A stretch of 64,000 bases of DNA from Desmospora profundinema (GCF_031454155.1 NZ_JAVDQG010000006.1:1-64000); one strand, 5' to 3'; counted from the first letter of the stretch, positions 35,852 through 44,618 are shown. Translations and numbers: made by a program. Notes: generated by a model not told the origin, from the letters alone.

Positions 35852-35866
35852 AATCGGGTGATACGG

Positions 35867-36190
35867 ATGGAATACGATCGGCTGGCAGAATGTTATAAGG
35901 CCTTGGCAGACAAGACCAGGTTGCGCATCTTGGCGCTTCTGAAAGAAGAAGCTCTGTGTGTAGGTGAACTGGTCTCCATCCTGGGTATGACCCAGCCGGC
36001 GGTTTCCCAGCATGTGCGCAAGCTTGCCCGCGCCGGTTTGGTGAAGGAACGACGCCAGGGGCAGTGGATCTATTATTCCCTCCACGGGGAGGGGCTTCCT
36101 GTTTATCCGTCTGTATTGGAACACTTGCCCAACGCGAGTGGGGACATCGAACGGCTCAAACGGGAGGGCAAAAAAGGGGTCTGCGAATGA
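35867..36190 (+). CDS. ArsR-family transcriptional regulator
   Basis: A 107-residue winged-helix repressor. The recognition region is LCVGELVSILGMTQPAVSQHVRKL, and the wing follows at VKERRQGQWIYYSL. ATG 35867 is used; an upstream ATG at 35840 lies within the operator. A single Cys (C36, in ALCVGEL, the ArsR metal-box position) is present, but the usual ELCVCD pair is incomplete, so classical arsenite sensing is doubtful and redox or other-metal sensing is possible. The next gene encodes a thioredoxin-reductase-like enzyme on the same transcript. Confidence 0.88.
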   Translation: MEYDRLAECYKALADKTRLRILALLKEEALCVGELVSILGMTQPAVSQHVRKLARAGLVKERRQGQWIYYSLHGEGLPVYPSVLEHLPNASGDIERLKREGKKGVCE

Positions 36191-36259
36191 CCACAGATGT
36201 CAACCGGATTTGGAGTCGGAAACGAAATCAATCGATCATTCGAGGAGGATGTTGCAAAC

Positions 36260-37210
36260 ATGCATAAAGTGATCATTCTCGGAACCGGCCCGGCAGGACT
36301 GACAGCCGCGATCTACCTGGCACGGGCAAACATGAACCCGTTGGTGGTGGAGGGGCCGGAACCGGGGGGACAGTTGACCACCACCACAGATGTGGAAAAT
36401 TTCCCCGGCTTTCCTGACGGGATTCTCGGTCCGGAGTTAATGGATAATATGCGCAAGCAGGCCGAGCGCTTCGGGGCGGAGTTTAAGCGCGGCTGGGTAA
36501 CGGATGTGGATCTTTCCGAGCGCCCTTTCCGCATTCAGGTAGATAGTTTAGGTGAACTGAAAGCCGAATCCCTGGTCATCTCCACCGGTGCCTCCGCTAA
36601 GCTCCTGGGTATTCCCGGTGAAAAGGAAAATATGGGGCAGGGTGTCAGCACCTGTGCCACCTGTGACGGCTTTTTCTACCGCGGCAAAAAGATCATCGTA
36701 GTCGGCGGCGGGGATTCGGCTATGGAAGAAGCCAACTTCCTGACCAAGTTTGCTACGGAAGTAACTGTGGTGCACCGCCGGGATGAGCTGCGCGCCTCTA
36801 AGATCATGCAGGATCGGGCAAAGGAGAATGAAAAGATCCACTGGGCGATGAACCGTACTCCGGTGGAAGTGGTCACCAAGGAAGGCGGCGGTGTCAAAGG
36901 TCTCAAAGTGCATAACAAGGAGACCGGCGAAGAGGAGATCCTGGAAGCGGACGGGATTTTCGTCGCCATCGGGCATCATCCCAATACCGGTTTCCTGAAC
37001 GGGCAAGTGAAGACGGACGATCTGGGATATATCCAAGTGGAACCCGGAACGACCAAAACCAGTGTGGAGGGGGTCTTTGCCTGCGGCGATGTACAGGACC
37101 ATATCTATCGCCAAGCCATCACTGCAGCCGGCACCGGTTGCATGGCGGCCATGGATTGCGAGAAGTACCTGGAAGGATCGGCCGCAGTCGATTGGAGCCA
37201 GGCACTCTAA
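36260..37210 (+). CDS. Thioredoxin-disulfide reductase-like flavoprotein
   Basis: A 316-residue FAD/NADPH oxidoreductase of the low-Mr thioredoxin reductase type. The FAD motif is GTGPAGLTAA (9-18), the redox centre is CATCDG (132-137), the NADPH motif is GGGDSAMEEA, and a C-terminal FAD motif reads GVFACGDVQD. ATG 36260 follows GAGGAGG; the longer frame from 36197 is rejected. It is co-transcribed with the ArsR regulator 70 bases upstream, unlike the housekeeping trxB. A specialised partner such as a bacilliredoxin or metal-stress thioredoxin is possible. Confidence 0.9.
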   Translation: MHKVIILGTGPAGLTAAIYLARANMNPLVVEGPEPGGQLTTTTDVENFPGFPDGILGPELMDNMRKQAERFGAEFKRGWVTDVDLSERPFRIQVDSLGELKAESLVISTGASAKLLGIPGEKENMGQGVSTCATCDGFFYRGKKIIVVGGGDSAMEEANFLTKFATEVTVVHRRDELRASKIMQDRAKENEKIHWAMNRTPVEVVTKEGGGVKGLKVHNKETGEEEILEADGIFVAIGHHPNTGFLNGQVKTDDLGYIQVEPGTTKTSVEGVFACGDVQDHIYRQAITAAGTGCMAAMDCEKYLEGSAAVDWSQAL

Positions 37211-37221
37211 TACTCCTTTAA

Positions 37222-37254
37222 AAACCGACGGCATCCATGCCGCCGGTTTTTTCT
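37222..37254 (+). terminator. Terminator after the trxB-like gene
   Basis: AACCGACGGCA / TGCCGCCGGTT with a 4-base loop, then TTTTTT. Confidence 0.85.
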
Positions 37255-37435
37255 TTTTTTGGGCAACATCGTAGGAAAAAAGAACGATCGATTCTCATCG
37301 ATAAAAATGTAAAACTTGACTTTGATGATGCGCATAGCATCCATTGGACTGCTCAAGAGAATCACCTCATAAAAAAAGAGAGATCCCTATTCGGCCTCTC
37401 CCCCTAAAGACCATTTATATCCTTGATAGCCGCTT

Positions 37436-37461
37436 AACCACTCGAAAAGAGTGGTTTTTTT
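37436..37461 (+). terminator. Isolated terminator upstream of the ECF41 operon
   Basis: AACCACTC / GAGTGGTT with a GAAAA-type loop, then TTTTTTT. No gene precedes it in 37,255-37,435. It either insulates the ECF41 promoter from read-through or ends a short unannotated transcript; a weak TTGACT box is near 37316. Confidence 0.7.
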
Positions 37462-37502
37462 GTGCCATCGACTCCCATTCGAAGAAGATATTCATGATGA
37501 AC

Positions 37503-37529
37503 TGTCACAAATCCCACGCCTCATTCGTC
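37503..37529 (+). promoter_or_regulatory. Probable ECF41 sigma-factor promoter
   Basis: TGTCACA (37503-37509), 16 bases, then CGTC (37526-37529). This is the promoter pattern described for ECF41 sigma factors, and it lies directly upstream of the oxidoreductase gene that is followed by an ECF41 gene. It implies positive autoregulation of the pair. Confidence 0.75.
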
Positions 37530-37565
37530 ATAGGGAGTGAACACAGAAGAAAGGGGAAAAGAATA

Positions 37566-38900
37566 ATGAAACCCTATGACGTAGTGGTGGTTGGTGGAGG
37601 CGTTTCGGGGTTGGCTGCATCGGTTTATTTGGCTCAAGAGGGTTATTCCGTGGTTGTGTTGGAAAAATCGGATCAGCTTGGCGGCCGAGCCATCACGGTG
37701 AAAAAAGGCGGGGCGTTGTTCAATCTGGGGGGACATGCGTTATACCGGGAAGGAGAAGCGTATCAAATTTTGGGTGAATTGGGTGTCATGCTTCCGGGAG
37801 GCGTACCGGATACAAAGGGAATGGCCATATGGAAAAACCGTTTATATCCGATTCCATCCGGCCCGTTATCGTTTTTGACTTCCCCATTGCTGTCCGCATA
37901 CGGAAAAATGGATTTCGTCCGTTTTCTCATCCGGTTGAATCGAACCGATCCCCAAACTCTCGCCCTAATGAGTTTACAGGAGTGGGCGGAAAAGGAAATC
38001 CGTGATCCGATGGCTCGTCATCTCTTTTATGCGATTTGCCGGATTGTGACGTATTCTAACGATCGGTCCCGCCTGCCTGCCGACGTGGTTTACAAACAGT
38101 TGACGCAATCATTGAAAGGCGGGGTCTTCTATGTGGACGGGGGGTGGCAAACGATTGTCCGCGGATTGCGGAATCAAGCAGTACAGCTTGGAGTCTCCAT
38201 CCGTAACCGCCATTCCGTTACCAGTATTGAACCGATGGAAGAAAAGCTTCGCATCCGTCTGACAGACGGTGGAACGATGGAAGCCCCCACTGTTCTTACA
38301 ACCGTCGGACCGGAGCAAACGTACCGGATGGTAAAAGAAGCGGATCGAACGGCGTTGGGGCTATGGAAGCAAAAAGCTCGTCCGCTGATGGCTGCCTGTC
38401 TGGATCTGGGACTGAAGCGGCTGCCCAAACCCAATCATCACTTGGCGATCGGGCTGGACCAGCCGATTTTCTTCACCAATCATTCCAGAGCGTCGTCCTT
38501 GAGTGAGGACGGAACCATCGTTGTCCATCTTATTCAATATCTCGATGAAGAAATCGGCAACCCGAAAGCGAACGAACGGCAACTGGAACAAATCATGGAT
38601 TTGCTGCATCCCGGATGGCGGAACGAAGTTGTTGCGAGACAGTACCTGCCGCAAATCGCCGTGATGAACGATATGCCCAGGGTGGGTGAACGGATGCTCT
38701 TCGGGCCGACCGTACCGGAAGTGCCCGGTCTCTACATTGCTGGGGACGGGGCAGGGCATGGTGAGATGCTGGCCGACGCGGCACTTGCCAGTGCCAAACG
38801 GGCCGCTCTTGAAATCCTGCAAAAGCGTCCGGTTCATGGATCTCATACCAAAGATGGGATGGATTCACTTGGATATAGAAACGTTGTATCGCTCTCATAA
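37566..38900 (+). CDS. FAD-dependent oxidoreductase (phytoene desaturase/amine oxidase-like)
   Basis: A 444-residue flavoprotein. The Rossmann motif VVVGGGVSGLAASVYLAQEG (7-26) is followed by the LGGRA block (42-46) common to amine oxidases and phytoene desaturases. The C-terminal FAD block is LYIAGDGAGHGEML. ATG 37566 follows AGAAAGGGG; the frame open to the left crosses the promoter. It overlaps the ECF41 sigma gene by 47 bases. ECF41 genes are typically linked to an oxidoreductase, decarboxylase or epimerase, and this enzyme takes that place. The substrate is unknown. Confidence 0.85.
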   Translation: MKPYDVVVVGGGVSGLAASVYLAQEGYSVVVLEKSDQLGGRAITVKKGGALFNLGGHALYREGEAYQILGELGVMLPGGVPDTKGMAIWKNRLYPIPSGPLSFLTSPLLSAYGKMDFVRFLIRLNRTDPQTLALMSLQEWAEKEIRDPMARHLFYAICRIVTYSNDRSRLPADVVYKQLTQSLKGGVFYVDGGWQTIVRGLRNQAVQLGVSIRNRHSVTSIEPMEEKLRIRLTDGGTMEAPTVLTTVGPEQTYRMVKEADRTALGLWKQKARPLMAACLDLGLKRLPKPNHHLAIGLDQPIFFTNHSRASSLSEDGTIVVHLIQYLDEEIGNPKANERQLEQIMDLLHPGWRNEVVARQYLPQIAVMNDMPRVGERMLFGPTVPEVPGLYIAGDGAGHGEMLADAALASAKRAALEILQKRPVHGSHTKDGMDSLGYRNVVSLS

Positions 38901-39735
38901 GCCCTTGCTGTTTTCCCTCGCTTATCGCATGTTGGGAAGCGTGATGGATGCAGAGGATATCGTTCAGGAAGCGTTCCTTTCCCTCGACGATGTCCCTCCG
39001 GAAAAGATTCGCAACGTAAAAGCTTATCTGTGTAAAATCGTCACCAACCGCTCGATCGATCGGCTGCGATCGGCCAGTAAACTGCGTGAGCAATATGTGG
39101 GTCCGTGGCTGCCGGAACCGTTAGTCTTCGAAACGGATGAACAGGATGACCCGTTTCAACAATATCTCCGCAAGGAGTCGATTTCGACGGCCTACCTGCT
39201 TTTGTTGGAGCAGTTGACATGGACGGAGCGGGTGGTGTTCTTACTGCGTGAAGTGCTTCACTACGATTATGAGGAGATCGCGGAAATCGTAAACAAAAGC
39301 AGTGCCAATTGCAGGAAAATTTTTAGCCGGGCTAAGAAAAGCCTCGGCTATGAGCCGGATCGGAGCGAATTTCCCGACTTGAAAAACCATCCGTTGGTGG
39401 AGCGGTTTAATCACGCCCTTACGACGGGGAATACCACGCAGCTGTTGGAATTCTTGTCGGCCGATGCGGTTCTGTTTACGGATGGTGGAGGAAAAGTGAA
39501 ATCCGCCCTTCGTCCCATTTTTGGAGCGGATCGGATTACCCGCTTTTTCACGGGAATTCGTCCTTCCGCCCCTGCGGATCTGTCTTGTCAGATCCGATGG
39601 GTAAACGGACAGCCGGGGATTGTAGCCCGCGTAGGCGGTCAGCTTCAAGGGGTTTTCTCATTTGATATCGTAAAAGGTCGCATTCGCTCCATCTATCTGG
39701 TGACCAACCCTGACAAGCTCACTTGCCTGTCGTGA
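38854..39735 (+). CDS. sigJ: ECF41-type sigma factor with C-terminal SnoaL-like domain (SigJ-like)
   Basis: A 293-residue RNA polymerase sigma factor. Sigma region 2 spans about 12-75 (DAEDIVQEAFL) and region 4 about 112-165. The extra ~100-residue SnoaL-like C-terminal domain replaces an anti-sigma factor and both activates and restrains the protein. The three ECF41 signature motifs are all there: WLPEP (85-89), DGGGK (210-214) and NPDKL (285-289). ATG 38854 lies within the end of the preceding gene; TTG 38869 is an alternative. Its likely target promoter is 37503-37529. Confidence 0.92.
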   Translation: MGWIHLDIETLYRSHKPLLFSLAYRMLGSVMDAEDIVQEAFLSLDDVPPEKIRNVKAYLCKIVTNRSIDRLRSASKLREQYVGPWLPEPLVFETDEQDDPFQQYLRKESISTAYLLLLEQLTWTERVVFLLREVLHYDYEEIAEIVNKSSANCRKIFSRAKKSLGYEPDRSEFPDLKNHPLVERFNHALTTGNTTQLLEFLSADAVLFTDGGGKVKSALRPIFGADRITRFFTGIRPSAPADLSCQIRWVNGQPGIVARVGGQLQGVFSFDIVKGRIRSIYLVTNPDKLTCLS

Positions 39736-39760
39736 GTGCATATTTTCCTGAAACGACACA

Positions 39761-39800
39761 GGGGGCCGCGGTTTTCTTTTCAAGGAAAACCGCGGCCCCC
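39761..39800. repeat. Perfect 16-bp-arm hairpin abutting MITE copy D
   Basis: GGGGGCCGCGGTTTTC (39761-39776) pairs perfectly with GAAAACCGCGGCCCCC (39785-39800). There is no U-tract on either strand. It ends at the base before the MITE starts. It may be the sigJ terminator or a hairpin target of insertion. Confidence 0.6.
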
Positions 39801-39996
39801 TAGGGCGTATCTGAACAATCTGCAGGGCGGATCCCGGGTCGGTATGGCTGTCTTCGTTTCGTTGCAAAAAGCGCATAGCGAGACCGGGAGCGAAGCAACT
39901 AGGCGAGACTTGTGCTCTGTGAGTGCAAAGGCGAACCAAAGGCCATACCGACCCTCGCTTCGACTCACGGAAGATGGAATGACCAGATACGCCCTA
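39801..39996 (-). mobile_element. MITE copy D (196 bp, reverse orientation, with an inserted unit)
   Basis: The terminal repeats TAGGGCGTATCTG and CAGATACGCCCTA and the inner palindromes GGTCGGTATGGCTG/GGCCATACCGACC match copies A and B on the opposite strand. The extra length is one ~52-bp unit (about 39873-39926) in the centre, the same unit that occurs twice in copy E. It lies between the convergent sigJ and menA genes. Confidence 0.8.
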
Positions 39997-40020
39997 AAGC
40001 AGATAAAGAGCAAACGTGTG

Positions 40021-40932
40021 TCACAGAGTGTATCCCAAAAACAATCCCAAAGCCATCAAGAAGCCGAATTGAGTGTTCAGCTGGGCGGTGGCTTTCATCG
40101 CCGGCATCATTTCCGTATTGCGTGTCTTGCCGTGAAAGCCCCTGGAGGCTTGAACCGCCTTGGGAAGACTGAGAATGACCAACAGTAGCCATCCGGGGGC
40201 GGCTTTGGCCAGAATCAGAAGAAGGACCCAGAGATAGGCGGTGGCGAACATGCCCGTCAGAAAACGAACCGCTCGTTCATGTCCCAGCAGGATGGCCAGG
40301 GTGCGTCGGCCGTTCTGCTCATCCCCCACTCGATCCCGGATATTGTTGGCCATCAGGATGGCTCCCACGAGCACGGCGGCGGGGAAGGAGGCGAGCATGC
40401 TGAACCAGGTCAGCTGCTCCGTTTGAATGAAAAAGGCGATCTGAATAATGACAACGCCCATAAAAAGTCCCGCCGTCAGTTCCCCGAAGGGGGTGTAGGC
40501 GATGGGGACCGGCCCTCCGGTGTAAAAGTAACCGGCGGCGATACAGACCGTTCCAATTGCAGCCAGCCACCATGTGCTTTCCATACAGATGTAGATGCCC
40601 AGCACCACAGCGGCGATGCAAAACCCGACAGCGATGGCCATCACCGTCCGGGGGGCGATCCCGTACCGGACGATGGCCCCTCCGATCCCCACGGAATCTG
40701 CCGTATCCAGCCCCCGTTTGTAATCGTAATATTCATTGAACATATTGGTGGCCGCCTGAATCAGGATGGAGGCGACCAGCATGGCCGCCAGCAGCGGAAG
40801 ATGAATCTCCGTGTGCGGGATGGCCAGGGTGGTGCCGATCAGGACGGGCACAAAGGAAGCGGTTAGGGTGTGTGGACGCAGGAGTTGCCACCACACCTTC
40901 CACCCGGTTTGTGCCGGTTGTGATTGTTCCAA
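40021..40932 (-). CDS. menA: 1,4-dihydroxy-2-naphthoate polyprenyltransferase MenA
   Basis: A 303-residue integral membrane enzyme (about eight or nine helices) that attaches the prenyl chain to DHNA, giving demethylmenaquinone. The first Asp-rich motif NMFNEYYDYKRGLDTADS and the second NNIRDRVGDEQNGRRTL bind Mg-prenyl diphosphate, as in the UbiA superfamily. TTG 40932 is chosen because AAAGGGGAG precedes it; the upstream TTG (40959) lies only a few bases from a TATAAT and would be within the leaderless region. It is divergent from the other men genes and separated from menF by repeat copy E. Confidence 0.9.
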   Translation of the reverse strand: MEQSQPAQTGWKVWWQLLRPHTLTASFVPVLIGTTLAIPHTEIHLPLLAAMLVASILIQAATNMFNEYYDYKRGLDTADSVGIGGAIVRYGIAPRTVMAIAVGFCIAAVVLGIYICMESTWWLAAIGTVCIAAGYFYTGGPVPIAYTPFGELTAGLFMGVVIIQIAFFIQTEQLTWFSMLASFPAAVLVGAILMANNIRDRVGDEQNGRRTLAILLGHERAVRFLTGMFATAYLWVLLLILAKAAPGWLLLVILSLPKAVQASRGFHGKTRNTEMMPAMKATAQLNTQFGFLMALGLFLGYTL

Positions 40933-41030
40933 GTGGTCTCTCCCCTTTGTACGGATCAAACGCCTTCATTATACCGTGTGAACGGGTGGACTTCCAGTGA
41001 TGGTGCATGTGGGAGAGCGTGACGCGGGGG

Positions 41031-41252
41031 CACGAGTCTCGCCATGTTACTTCGTTTCCCGGTCTCGCGATGCACCTAGGGACTGGATCATTCAATTTTT
41101 CGTGAGAAAAAGAGAGGGTCGGTATGGCTGGCGGAGAGCCTTTGCACTCACAGAGCACAAGTCTCGCCTCGGGTCACTTCGTTTCCCGGTCTCGCGATGC
41201 ACTCACAGAGCATAAGTCTCGCCTGGGGTCACTTCGTTCCCTGGTCTCGCTA
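41031..41252 (+). mobile_element. MITE copy E, altered, with tandem ~55-bp units
   Basis: A left terminal repeat (TAGGGACTGGATCATTCAAT, from 41077), GAGGGTCGGTATGGCTGGCGG and GCCTTTGC match copy A. Then come two head-to-tail units (41145-41199 and 41200-41252) of CACTCACAGAGC...GGTCTCGC. The right half and right end are gone. A related 43-bp unit (41031-41073) lies just outside the left end. It is between the divergent menA and menF genes, close to both promoters. Confidence 0.75.
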
Positions 41253-41380
41253 TACCTGTACGTTGGTAGAAATCGGCCTATGATTTCGGTATACTAAATG
41301 AGAATGCAACAAGAGCATGGACGTGGAAAACGGGGGGAACCCGCGGCAAAGAGAAACCGTCGACCTCCCCGTGGTGAAGT

Positions 41381-41402
41381 CGCCTCGTCGGAGGCGTTTT
41401 TT
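41381..41402 (+). terminator. Terminator in the menF leader
   Basis: CGCCTC / GAGGCG with a GTCG loop, followed by TTTTTT, 45 bases upstream of the menF start. A TATACT -10 box lies near 41290, so the leader is about 150 bases. The position suggests attenuation of the men operon. An in-frame ATG at 41317 would instead place the hairpin inside an N-terminal extension. Confidence 0.65.
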
Positions 41403-41448
41403 CTACGTGTGGACAACCGTGCTTCGGAATGGAAGTGGGGGAACCGTT

Positions 41449-42861
41449 GTGTCGACGATAAAACAATTGGAGGGTTGGGCGGGTTGGGGCCAGGCGATGG
41501 CTCTGGCGCATCAACACGGACAGTCTGTGCTGGCCAGCCGCACCCTACGGGTGGAACAGGTGGATCCCTTGGCTTTCTTCGCGGCAGGTGCGGATGCTCG
41601 CGGCGGAGAGCGGGGGGTGTTCGCCGATCCGGACGGGAGCCTCATCCTGGTAGGGGTGGGAGTTTGTGACCGGATTGAATCCCAGGATCGATCCCGGGGA
41701 CGTTTTGCGGAAGTGGAACGGGAGTGGCGTCGCCGTTTGGACCGGCTGGTGACGGAAGGGCCTCAGATCAGGGGAACGGGTCCGCTGCTGATGGGTGGAT
41801 TTTCCTTTGATCCGGAACAGTCAGGGACCGAACCGTGGAACGCATATGCCTCGGCCTCTTTTGTGCTCCCGGCTTTTTTGCTCACGGTCCGGCCGGACGG
41901 ATGTTGGCTGACAGTCAATCGATGGGTCAGTCCAGGGGAAAACGGTGAAGAGACGGCTCGGGAATGGGAACGGGAACAGGCGGAACTGTTGAAGAGTGCC
42001 CGGCGTGTTCGCCATTGGGAATGGCCTGCCGAGTGGGAGACGGAAGAAGTGGCACCCCTTCACTGGAAGGAGACGGTCCGCCGATCCGCTGCCGATATTC
42101 GTCAAAATGCCCTGCGTAAGGTGGTGTTGGCGCGGCAGCTCCGTCTGAAAGCATCCCGCCCCTTTGTACCGGAGCCCACACTGGCCCATCTGCACCGGGA
42201 ACAATCAAACAGCTATCTGTTTGCGTTTGAACGGGGATCCGCCTGTTTTATGGGAGCCTCTCCGGAACGGTTGGTCAAACGGGAAGGGGATCGCCTGTAT
42301 TCCACCTGTATCGCCGGTACGATCCGCCGCAGCGGGGACCAGGAGGAAGACCGGCGGCTGGGTGCTCAGCTCCTTCACGACCCCAAAAACCGAGAGGAAC
42401 ACGCGGTGGTGGTGGACATGATCCGTGCGGCGTTCCAACAAGAATGCCGGACCATCGAGATTCCGGAAGCCCCTTCGTTGTATACGGTGCGCAATATGCA
42501 TCATTTGTACACGCCGGTGACGGGACATGCCCGCCCGGGAAGCTCGCTGTTGTCCGTCGTGGGCGGCATGCATCCCACTCCCGCTGTGGGTGGATTTCCT
42601 CAGGCCGATGCCGTCGCCATGATTCGGGAGCGGGAGGGGATGGATCGCGGCTGGTATGCGTCTCCTGTCGGTTGGATCGACCAGAGGGGGGACGGGGAAT
42701 TTGTGGTGGCTATTCGTTCCGGTCTGCTGAGGGAAGAAACCGCCATCCTCTTTTCCGGATGTGGAATCGTCGGTGATTCGGATCCCGACAGCGAATATGA
42801 GGAAACCCGGATTAAATTTCAGCCCATGCTGTCGGCATTGAAGGGGGCGGGTGAGGGATGA
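41449..42861 (+). CDS. menF: Isochorismate synthase MenF
   Basis: A 470-residue chorismate-utilising enzyme that makes isochorismate, the first committed step of menaquinone synthesis. The C-terminal catalytic domain contains QNALRKVVLARQL, FMGASPERLVKR, TCIAGTIRRSGDQEED, HPTPAVGGFPQADA and the Mg-binding GCGIVGDSDPDSEYEET. The A-T-T-position lysine is in RKVVLAR. GTG 41449 lies behind GGAAGTGGGGG. First gene of the men run; its stop overlaps menD. Confidence 0.92.
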   Translation: MSTIKQLEGWAGWGQAMALAHQHGQSVLASRTLRVEQVDPLAFFAAGADARGGERGVFADPDGSLILVGVGVCDRIESQDRSRGRFAEVEREWRRRLDRLVTEGPQIRGTGPLLMGGFSFDPEQSGTEPWNAYASASFVLPAFLLTVRPDGCWLTVNRWVSPGENGEETAREWEREQAELLKSARRVRHWEWPAEWETEEVAPLHWKETVRRSAADIRQNALRKVVLARQLRLKASRPFVPEPTLAHLHREQSNSYLFAFERGSACFMGASPERLVKREGDRLYSTCIAGTIRRSGDQEEDRRLGAQLLHDPKNREEHAVVVDMIRAAFQQECRTIEIPEAPSLYTVRNMHHLYTPVTGHARPGSSLLSVVGGMHPTPAVGGFPQADAVAMIREREGMDRGWYASPVGWIDQRGDGEFVVAIRSGLLREETAILFSGCGIVGDSDPDSEYEETRIKFQPMLSALKGAGEG

Positions 42862-44618
42862 GCGGGGATCAGACGTTGGCGGCTTATGTGGGCGCGTTCG
42901 TGGATGAACTGGCCAAAAGCGGATTGCGCCATGCGGTGGTCAGCCCTGGTTCGCGCTCCACGCCTTTGGCACTGGCCTTGGAGGCTCACCCGGACCTGCG
43001 GGTTTGGCTGCATGTGGATGAACGCTCGGCCGGCTATTTCGCTTTGGGATTGGCCAAAGCGGAGGGGAAGCCGGCTGCTTTGCTGTGCACATCGGGAACG
43101 GCGGCGGCCAACTACTTTCCCGCCGTCGTGGAAGCCAAACTGGCCCGGGTCCCCCTGGTGGTGCTTACGGCGGATCGTCCCCACGAATTGCGGGATGTGG
43201 GGGCGCCGCAAGCGATCGACCAACTGGGGATGTTCGGCACCCATGTCAAGTGGTTTACGGAGATGGCGATCCCTGACGCAGGCGTCTCCCTGCTGCGTTA
43301 CATACGGGCCACCGCCTGCCGCGCCGTCGCTGTTGCCGGGGGAGGTCCAATGGGGCCGGTCCATCTCAATTTTCCTTTTCGCGAACCGCTGGTACCGGAT
43401 CTTTCTTCCCCGGACTGGTATCAAAAGGGGGAACGGGCCGCCGCCTATATACAGGTGGTGGAGGAACCGCGGCAGGTGTCGAGGAAAGAAGCGAACCGTC
43501 TGGCGGAGGTTTGCAGCGGCAAGCGGGGCCTGATCGTCTGCGGTCCCCAGGATGATCCGCAGCTGCCCGACGCCCTGGAGGAGTTGGCCGGTGCCACCGG
43601 TTTTCCGGTGCTGGCGGATCCGCTTTCCGGTCTGCGGCGTGCCGGCCAAGGGGAGGCCGTTTTGGACGGGTATGATGCTTTCCTGCGTGCGCCGGAAGCC
43701 CGTACATCCTTGGTGCCGGAGGTGGTGCTCCGATTTGGGGCGATGCCGGTCTCCAAGACGTTGACCCAGTATCTTACAGCTTATGCCGAGGTTCCCCAGA
43801 TGGTGGTGGATTCCGGTGAAGGCTGGCGGGATCCGGCTTTGGTTGCAGCGGGGATGATTTATGCGGATCCGGTGTCGCTGGCACGGAAGGTGGCGGCTGC
43901 GATCAAAGAACCGGCTCCCGATGCATGGTTTCGCACTTGGCGGAAGCTGAATCAATCGGCCCGGGAGACGATGGAGCGGGAACGGGAGCGGGAAGAATTG
44001 TCCGAAGGTCGGGTAATCCCGGAGTTGGTCGACCTGTTGCCGGAGGGGAGTCTCCTCTTTGTCGGAAACAGCATGCCGGTACGGGATCTGGACAGTTTTT
44101 TCCTGCGTCCGGGGAAAACGCTTCGGACTCTGGCCAACCGGGGGGCCAACGGTATCGATGGCGTGGTTTCCACTGCCTTGGGTGCTTCCGTCGCCCATGA
44201 TCGGACGGTACTGGTGGTGGGGGATCTCTCCTTTTACCACGACCTGAACGGTCTTTTGGCCGCCAAACTGCACCGGCTGGATGTCACGGTGGTGGTCATA
44301 CACAACGACGGGGGCGGGATATTTTCCTACCTGCCGCAAGCACAGGGGGATCCCGGGTCGTTTGAACGGTTGTTCGGCACCCCGATCGGTCTGGATTACG
44401 AACCGGCCGTCCGTATGTTCGGGGGGGTGTTCAGCCGGGTGGAATCCTGGGGAGCGTTCCGGGAAGCAGTGGGCCGTTCCTTGGAACAGGGAGGATTTCA
44501 CGTCGTCGAAGTACCGACGGATCGGGCCGCCAATGTGACCATGCACCGCGAACGGTGGGACCAGGTGGCTGCGGATGTGGGTCGCTTTTTCCGGGAGGAG
44601 GGATCCCGATGGAGCTGA
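42858..44618 (+). CDS. menD: SEPHCHC synthase MenD
   Basis: A 586-residue thiamine-diphosphate enzyme that adds succinic semialdehyde (from 2-oxoglutarate) to isochorismate. The N-terminal catalytic domain has VVSPGSRSTPLALAL and a conserved Glu/Arg region HVDERSAGYFALGLAK. The C-terminal ThDP/Mg motif is GDLSFYHDLNGL...NDGGGIF. The ATG overlaps menF by four bases and the gene overlaps menH, so translation is coupled through all three. Normal length. Confidence 0.94.
   Translation: MSGDQTLAAYVGAFVDELAKSGLRHAVVSPGSRSTPLALALEAHPDLRVWLHVDERSAGYFALGLAKAEGKPAALLCTSGTAAANYFPAVVEAKLARVPLVVLTADRPHELRDVGAPQAIDQLGMFGTHVKWFTEMAIPDAGVSLLRYIRATACRAVAVAGGGPMGPVHLNFPFREPLVPDLSSPDWYQKGERAAAYIQVVEEPRQVSRKEANRLAEVCSGKRGLIVCGPQDDPQLPDALEELAGATGFPVLADPLSGLRRAGQGEAVLDGYDAFLRAPEARTSLVPEVVLRFGAMPVSKTLTQYLTAYAEVPQMVVDSGEGWRDPALVAAGMIYADPVSLARKVAAAIKEPAPDAWFRTWRKLNQSARETMEREREREELSEGRVIPELVDLLPEGSLLFVGNSMPVRDLDSFFLRPGKTLRTLANRGANGIDGVVSTALGASVAHDRTVLVVGDLSFYHDLNGLLAAKLHRLDVTVVVIHNDGGGIFSYLPQAQGDPGSFERLFGTPIGLDYEPAVRMFGGVFSRVESWGAFREAVGRSLEQGGFHVVEVPTDRAANVTMHRERWDQVAADVGRFFREEGSRWS

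Noticed and set aside
41145-41252. CRISPR array at the tandem repeats near menF
   Set aside because: Units are adjacent without spacers, and there are only two or three of them, linked to a MITE; no cas gene in the window.
42819-44546. 575-codon minus-strand frame opposite menD
   Set aside because: Antisense to an unmistakable menD; the product is rich in His/Arg/Gln/Pro and resembles no family. Long shadows are common in this GC-biased DNA.
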